Shown here piece after piece: positions 3,428 to 7,071 of a stretch of 7,071 bases of DNA (the stretch's first letter is position 1; each line of letters opens with the position of its first letter). The translations under genes were made by a program, and so were the position numbers. The notes below the pieces were generated by a model, which saw only the letters and a list, made by a program, of their open reading frames with translations, ran no database searches and was not told the origin of the DNA. The DNA is from Paracoccaceae bacterium (GTDB taxonomy: Bacteria; Pseudomonadota; Alphaproteobacteria; Rhodobacterales; Rhodobacteraceae), in the NCBI GenBank assembly GCA_027069385.1, contig JALXER010000369.1, positions 1-7,071 of the forward strand. Reading direction: 5' to 3'.

Positions 3428-6390
3428 ATTTAACAAAATTTGGTGTTTTCGGGGTGGCAGCGCTGGTTGCGGCTCCGGTTTTGGCGCAGGACGCGGCGCG
3501 GGTTGAACTGTTTCGCAACCTGATTGCCGACAATAATTGCTCCATGAGCGAGGATTACGCGGCCAATTACCTGCCGCAATTCGGCTTTACCCGCAACGAA
3601 ACCCGCCGGATTGCCCGCATGTTGATCGATGCGGGGTCTGCGGAATTTACCGAGGGCGAGTTTTATTTGCTCGACGGGGCCTGTCAGACCGATGGCCCGC
3701 GCGAGGCAAGCGGCACGCTGACCGACCTGCAACAACAGTTTATTTCCATTCTGGCGCTGAACAATTGCGCAGCCGACGAAAACGCGGTGCAAGCGCTGTT
3801 TCCCGCAAACGGTATGGATGTGGATACCGCCTTCGAGATTGGCGAGGGCCTGATGGATACCGGCATTGCGGTGCTATCGGACAATGGTGAATTGGTGGTC
3901 GGGGCGCAGTATTGCACCCCGGGCGGAGGGGCGGTGGTGAATACCGCCAACGTGACACCCGACCAGCAAGAGGCGCTGGATGCGCCCAATGCGGGCCGGT
4001 TTCTGGAAATTATGGCCCAATATGGCTGCCAGATGAGCGAAACCGACGCCGAGACCATTTTTCCGGCCAACGGGCTGGACAAGGGGCAGGTGGGGGCCGT
4101 GGCCGGTGGCCTGATCCGCACCGGCATTGCCTCTTTCAATTCGGATACCGGTATGCTGGTTGTTGACAGCGCGTTCTGTGGTGCTGCTCCGGTTCAGGTT
4201 CCTCCGGTGGAAACACCGCAGGTGAACGACGTTGACCTGTTTATTGCGACCATTCAACCCAATGGCTGCCAGTTGGACGCCACGCAGGTTGCCACGGTAT
4301 TCGACGGGGTGGGCATTGATACCACCCGCATTTTTGAGATCGCGAACCAGCTGGTTTCCGAAGGGCACGCCACCATGTCAGGCGGGGTTATTACGGTTAA
4401 CGGCGATCTTTGCTCGGCTCCTTCGGTTGATCCGACTCCGACGCCCACACCTCCGGTTAATACCGGCAACGGGGCCTTGCCCGCTGATATGGCCGCACGG
4501 GCCGACATTCAGGCGTTTTTGAGCGTGCTTGGCGACAACAATTGTTCGATTGGTGCCGCCGATGTGATGAATGCCTTTGCCAATGCCCCGATTGACGGTG
4601 CCGCGGCGTTCGGTATCTCGGATGAACTGATTGGCTTGGGGCTGGCCTCTATTGATGGCAGCAATCTGGTGGTTTCAGGCGCGATTTGCCCGCCCGCTGC
4701 GGTGGTAACGCCGACCCCGACTCCTACCCCGACACCGGTGACCCCGCCGGCAAGTGGTGGCAGTGATCTGGATGTGTTCCTTCAGGTGCTGGGCGCCAAT
4801 GGCTGTGCAATTGCGGCGGCGGATGTGAACAGCGTCTTTGCCGATCAGGCGATTGACGGCGCGACGGCGTTCAACATTGCCTCTACTCTGATCAATCAGG
4901 GCGATGCGGCGGTAGACAATAACGTGCTGACGGTTTCGTCGAATATCTGCCCGCCCGCAGGGGCGACGCAGGTTCCGGTTGCGCCCGATGCCACGCCAAC
5001 CGGTGACCCGTTCATGGACCGGCCCGATGTGCGCGAATTCCTGACAGTGATGAGCGCAAATAACTGCGAGATCGCCGCAACCGACGTGCTGAACGCATTC
5101 GCCAACAGCAGCGTTGACGGCAACGCCGCCTTCGGGATCGCCAACGAAATGGTTGATCGGCAACTGGCGCTGGTTCAGGATGGAAACCTGATGGTTTCGG
5201 CCTCGATTTGCCCGATTTCCAACACGCCTGCGACGCCGGTAACGCCCAATGCCGATCCGGTTGTGCAACCGCAACCGGGCCTGTTGGGGCGTGACGATGT
5301 GCAGGCTTTCCTGACCATATTGCAGGCCAACGGCTGCACCGTTAGCGCCGGAGATGTGCCCGCCGTGTTCGGTGCGGGCGGCATGGATGGCAACACCGCC
5401 TTTGGCATTGCCAACGAATTGATGGATGCAGGCATTGCCGAGCTGGCCAATGGCAACATGCTGAGCGTTCCGGCCGATGTTTGCGCCGGTGTCGGCAGCA
5501 CGCCTATGCCGATTACGCCCGATCCGGTGATGAACCCCGATCCCGTGGTCGAGCCGCAAAACGGCTTGCTGGACCGCGCCGATGTGCAGGCCTTTGTCGG
5601 TGTGCTTTCGGCCAATGGTTGCGAGATCGCCGCCGGTGATGTGGTGTCGGTATTCGGTGCCGCGGGCATGGATGGCAACGCCGCCTTTGGTATCGCCAAC
5701 GAGCTGATCGACGCGGGGCTGGCCGAACTGGTCAACGGGTCCACGCTGGCCATGCCGGGTATTTGTGTGGCTACCACCACCGATCCGGTGGTGACACCTG
5801 ATCCGGTCGTTACCCCTGATCCGGTCGAGGCACCCCAACCCGCGCTGACCGACCGCGCCGATGTGCAATCCTTCCTGACTATCCTCGGGGCCAACGGGTG
5901 TTCGATCGAGGCGGCCGACGTCAACACGGTGTTCGGCGCTGCCGGAATCGATGGCGGCACCGCCTTTGCCATCGCCAACGAACTGATCGATGCGGGGATT
6001 GCCGAACTGGTCAACGGGTCTACGCTTAGCGTACCGGGGGCCGAATGCGTGGCGACCGGTGTTGCACCGGTTCAAACCCCTGATCCGGTGGTAACGCCCG
6101 ATCCGGTGGTGACGCCTGATCCGGTCGAAACGCCGCAAACGGTCCGCCGCCCGGTATTGACCCCGTCGGTAGAGCCGGATGCCGCGGTATTCAGCAACCC
6201 CAATATCGCGCAGTTCATTGACTTCATTGCGAAAAACAACTGCACACTTGACTATCGCGCCCTGTGGGACGCCGACCCTGCACCGATCTTTTATGATCTG
6301 TCCATGGAACAGCTGATCAACCTTGGCGTGGGCGCATTTGATGACAATTACGACTTTTTCGTCGCCGAACCTTACTGCGAGGCGCAATAG
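3424..6390 (+). CDS. Exported 11-repeat, Cys-paired protein inserted between nuoD and nuoE; function unknown
   Basis: I do not recognise this 988-residue protein. It opens with a signal peptide (Lys5, hydrophobic core about 6-18, cleavage VLA|Q after residue 21). It has no lipobox, no later membrane segment and no cell-wall anchor, so a soluble periplasmic or secreted protein is likely. The rest is eleven copies of a roughly 60-residue domain, each with an early Cys after Asn-Asn or Asn-Gly (Tyr-Gly in copy 3) and a final Cys 45-50 residues later. These 22 cysteines are the only ones. A copy reads as helix (DVQAFLTILGANGC), helix (AADVNTVFGAAG), helix (GGTAFAIANELIDAG) and beta-hairpin (IAELVNGSTLSVPG), like a winged helix. 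Pro/Thr- or DPV-rich linkers join most copies from repeat 4 on. By eye it is strongly acidic, with only three Lys, one His and one Trp. ATG 3424 overlaps the nuoD stop, and GGAG at 3412-3415 is well placed. The reading frame is open throughout. Export and repeats are firm; fold and function are inference. Confidence 0.9.
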   Translation: MNLTKFGVFGVAALVAAPVLAQDAARVELFRNLIADNNCSMSEDYAANYLPQFGFTRNETRRIARMLIDAGSAEFTEGEFYLLDGACQTDGPREASGTLTDLQQQFISILALNNCAADENAVQALFPANGMDVDTAFEIGEGLMDTGIAVLSDNGELVVGAQYCTPGGGAVVNTANVTPDQQEALDAPNAGRFLEIMAQYGCQMSETDAETIFPANGLDKGQVGAVAGGLIRTGIASFNSDTGMLVVDSAFCGAAPVQVPPVETPQVNDVDLFIATIQPNGCQLDATQVATVFDGVGIDTTRIFEIANQLVSEGHATMSGGVITVNGDLCSAPSVDPTPTPTPPVNTGNGALPADMAARADIQAFLSVLGDNNCSIGAADVMNAFANAPIDGAAAFGISDELIGLGLASIDGSNLVVSGAICPPAAVVTPTPTPTPTPVTPPASGGSDLDVFLQVLGANGCAIAAADVNSVFADQAIDGATAFNIASTLINQGDAAVDNNVLTVSSNICPPAGATQVPVAPDATPTGDPFMDRPDVREFLTVMSANNCEIAATDVLNAFANSSVDGNAAFGIANEMVDRQLALVQDGNLMVSASICPISNTPATPVTPNADPVVQPQPGLLGRDDVQAFLTILQANGCTVSAGDVPAVFGAGGMDGNTAFGIANELMDAGIAELANGNMLSVPADVCAGVGSTPMPITPDPVMNPDPVVEPQNGLLDRADVQAFVGVLSANGCEIAAGDVVSVFGAAGMDGNAAFGIANELIDAGLAELVNGSTLAMPGICVATTTDPVVTPDPVVTPDPVEAPQPALTDRADVQSFLTILGANGCSIEAADVNTVFGAAGIDGGTAFAIANELIDAGIAELVNGSTLSVPGAECVATGVAPVQTPDPVVTPDPVVTPDPVETPQTVRRPVLTPSVEPDAAVFSNPNIAQFIDFIAKNNCTLDYRALWDADPAPIFYDLSMEQLINLGVGAFDDNYDFFVAEPYCEAQ
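4429..4458 (+). repeat. Pro/Thr linker between domains 4 and 5
   Basis: The bases encode Asp-Pro-Thr-Pro-Thr-Pro-Thr-Pro-Pro-Val. Alternating Pro-Thr stretches are typical of extended, flexible linkers in secreted multidomain proteins and are often glycosylated or protease-resistant. This is the first low-complexity linker in the array; domains 1-4 are joined by ordinary sequence. Confidence 0.8.
4702..4749 (+). repeat. Pro/Thr linker between domains 5 and 6
   Basis: Encodes Val-Val, then five Thr-Pro pairs, then Val-Thr-Pro-Pro. Codons for the repeated dipeptide vary (ACG CCG, ACC CCG, ACT CCT, ACC CCG, ACA CCG), so the tract is either old or selected at the protein level rather than a fresh microsatellite expansion. 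Confidence 0.82.
5521..5556 (+). repeat. Two DPV-type 18-bp units in the linker between domains 8 and 9
   Basis: GATCCGGTG at 5521 and GATCCCGTG at 5539 begin two 18-base units encoding DPVMNP and DPVVEP, followed by Gln and the domain-9 entry LLDRADVQ. It is a shorter and more diverged version of the linkers before domains 10 and 11. Confidence 0.78.
5782..5835 (+). repeat. Three 18-bp DPVVTP units in the linker between domains 9 and 10
   Basis: GATCCGGT recurs at 5782, 5800 and 5818, an exact 18-base period encoding DPVVTP, DPVVTP and DPVEAP. The matching linker after domain 10 (6082-6135) has the same three-unit form, so linker and domain appear to have been copied together as a unit of about 93 codons. 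Confidence 0.88.
6082..6135 (+). repeat. Three 18-bp DPVVTP units in the linker between domains 10 and 11
   Basis: GATCCGGT recurs at 6082, 6100 and 6118, encoding DPVVTP, DPVVTP and DPVETP. Nearly the same triplet of units sits 300 bases upstream at 5782-5835. Such near-identical short tandem units are prone to length change by slippage or recombination, so unit number may differ among strains. Confidence 0.88.
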
Positions 6391-6424
6391 TGGAACGGTC
6401 GTTCTTGATCAAAACAACTAACCC

Positions 6425-6448
6425 AAAGGGGGGGTGTCCCCCTCCTTT
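6425..6448 (+). promoter_or_regulatory. Strong intercistronic hairpin before nuoE
   Basis: AAAGGGGGGG (6425-6434) pairs with CCCCTCCTTT (6439-6448) in a 10-bp stem with one G-U pair and a 4-base loop. On the plus strand no U run follows, so it is not a canonical intrinsic terminator for the operon. It could act as an RNA processing or 3'-end-stabilising element, or as a weak attenuator, separating expression of the long repeat gene from nuoE. The right arm contains CCTCCTTT, the same sequence as the 16S rRNA anti-Shine-Dalgarno, which is kept paired here. The stem is seen; the roles are inferred. Confidence 0.6.
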
Positions 6449-6469
6449 GACTACGGAGATATGCCGGTA

Positions 6470-7071
6470 ATGCTACGCCGACTTCACAGCGAACAGCCCG
6501 AAAGCTTTGCTTTCACCCCTGCCAATCTGCAATGGGCCGAGGCGCAGATCACCAAATACCCCGAGGGCCGACAGGCCAGCGCGGTGATTCCGCTGCTTTG
6601 GCGCGCACAGGAACAGGAAGGCTGGCTCAGCAAGCCCGCCATTGAAACCGTGGCAGATATGCTCGGCATGGCGTATATCCGGGCGCTCGAAGTGGCGACG
6701 TTTTACTTTATGTTCCAGTTGCAGCCGGTTGGCGGCGTGGCGCATATCCAGATTTGCGGCACGACATCCTGCATGATTTGCGGGGCCGAGGATCTGATCA
6801 GTGTATGCCGCGAGGAAATCGCCGCCAACCCGTTCGAGATTTCCGAGGATGGCAAGCTGAGCTGGGAAGAGGTCGAATGTCTGGGTGCCTGCACCAATGC
6901 GCCGATGGCGCAGATCGGCAAGGATTACTACGAAGACCTGACCGCCGAAAGCTTTCGCGAGATTCTGGCGGCGTTCCGTCGCGGCGAAACCCCGCTTCCG
7001 GGGCCGCAAAACGGCCGCTTTTCCGCCGAACCGCTTGGCGGGGCCACGGTGCTGAAAGACCTGTCGGGCGA
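6470..7071 (+). CDS. nuoE: NADH-quinone oxidoreductase subunit E (NuoE), 24-kDa subunit; 3' end outside window
   Basis: NuoE (NDUFV2 family, thioredoxin-like ferredoxin) carries the [2Fe-2S] cluster N1a and pairs with NuoF in the NADH-oxidising module. Two hundred residues are visible and the frame runs open off the right edge, so the gene is partial only because of the window. The four N1a ligands are present: Cys96 and Cys101 in ICGTTSC, and Cys137 and Cys141 in ECLGAC. The N-terminal helical domain (PEGRQASAVIPLLWRAQEQEG, about 31-51) and the EVATFYFMF motif (74-82) are typical. I chose ATG 6470 (MLRRLHSEQP), which matches the usual rhodobacteral N-terminus and has GGAG at 6455-6458, 11 bases away. 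An in-frame ATG at 6461 would be only 2 bases from that site. Unlike the other junctions here, it is preceded by an 80-base gap with a hairpin. Confidence 0.95.
   Translation, partial: MLRRLHSEQPESFAFTPANLQWAEAQITKYPEGRQASAVIPLLWRAQEQEGWLSKPAIETVADMLGMAYIRALEVATFYFMFQLQPVGGVAHIQICGTTSCMICGAEDLISVCREEIAANPFEISEDGKLSWEEVECLGACTNAPMAQIGKDYYEDLTAESFREILAAFRRGETPLPGPQNGRFSAEPLGGATVLKDLSG

Larger units (their letters stand above)
3499..6378 (+). repeat. Array of eleven ~60-residue two-cysteine domains
   Basis: Copies, each ending at its second Cys: 3499-3684, 3727-3915, 3988-4179, 4228-4413, 4504-4689, 4765-4950, 5026-5211, 5296-5484, 5581-5766, 5860-6048 and 6202-6378. Cys pairs by residue: 39/87, 115/164, 202/252, 282/330, 374/422, 461/509, 548/596, 638/687, 733/781, 826/875 and 940/985. 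Gaps between copies are 14, 24, 16, 30, 25, 25, 28, 32, 31 and 51 residues, tending to lengthen toward the C-terminus. Copies 8-10 share long stretches such as FGIANEL and IANELIDAG. Copies 9 and 10 are about 70% identical by hand count and even share 20 identical bases (5722-5741 and 6001-6020, a period of 279 bp). Copies 1-4 are diverged, and copy 11 is degenerate (the G-x-D-x3-AF motif is lost). Confidence 0.92.

Noticed and set aside
1619..3436. 605-codon open frame on the minus strand across nuoC and nuoD
   Set aside because: It lies entirely opposite two certain genes, is rich in His/Arg/Gln, has no recognisable domain, and is what GC-biased third codon positions produce on the antisense strand.
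5175..6014. 279-codon minus-strand open frame rich in Ser/Pro/Ala within the repeat region
   Set aside because: It is a second antisense shadow of the same repeats with no ribosome site or independent evidence.
5782..6135. Short regularly spaced repeats as a CRISPR array
   Set aside because: The 18-bp units are directly adjacent, lie in frame inside a coding sequence and encode proline-rich linkers; there are no unique spacers and no cas genes.
4675..6387. 570-codon minus-strand open frame opposite the repeat gene
   Set aside because: Its repeats mirror those of the plus-strand gene. Composition is Arg/His/Gly-rich with no signal or family; the plus frame has a signal peptide, ribosome site and operon context.
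3424..6390. Transposon or prophage cargo inserted into the nuo operon
   Set aside because: There are no transposase, terminal repeats or target duplications. The ATGA overlap with nuoD and similar codon use argue for a settled operon member.

Overview
The window looks like part of the chromosome of an alphaproteobacterium, most likely a Rhodobacterales member. The complex I proteins read like Rhodobacter/Roseobacter/Paracoccus homologues, the coding regions are moderately GC-rich, and the gene order is nuoA-B-C-D-(extra ORF)-nuoE. This taxonomic call comes from recognising the proteins, not from a database search.

Layout. Bases 1-356 (minus strand) hold a small secreted Cys-rich protein of the DUF2282/BufA1 (bufferin precursor) type. 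It is followed on its own strand by a strong hairpin (12-39); any bufB/bufC partners would lie off the left edge. Bases 357-709 are a divergent non-coding region with a plausible sigma70-type promoter for the nuo operon (623-651), a perfect 16-bp palindrome (669-684) and the ribosome binding site of nuoA. Bases 710-3427 hold nuoA, nuoB, nuoC and nuoD on the plus strand, packed with overlaps or almost no spacing. Bases 3424-6390 hold a 988-residue gene that is not a complex I subunit. Bases 6391-6469 are a short gap with a strong hairpin. Bases 6470-7071 hold nuoE, cut off by the right edge.

How the genes work together. NuoA is a membrane subunit. NuoB (cluster N2), NuoC and NuoD form the quinone-side peripheral module, and NuoE carries cluster N1a of the NADH module. 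The nuo genes are ordinary and intact, with all visible cluster ligands and key quinone-site residues present.

The notable object is the gene between nuoD and nuoE. It overlaps nuoD by 4 bp (ATGA), so it should be translated together with complex I, yet it encodes an exported protein: a signal peptide followed by eleven copies of a roughly 60-residue domain. Every copy has exactly two cysteines, 45-50 residues apart, and those 22 are the only cysteines in the protein. From repeat 4 onward most copies are joined by Pro/Thr- or DPV-rich linkers. Each copy reads like three helices plus a beta-hairpin, a winged-helix-like pattern, probably locked by one disulfide. Repeats 8-10 are nearly alike and repeats 1-4 and 11 have diverged, which suggests growth by internal duplication. 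I do not recognise a named family or function for it.
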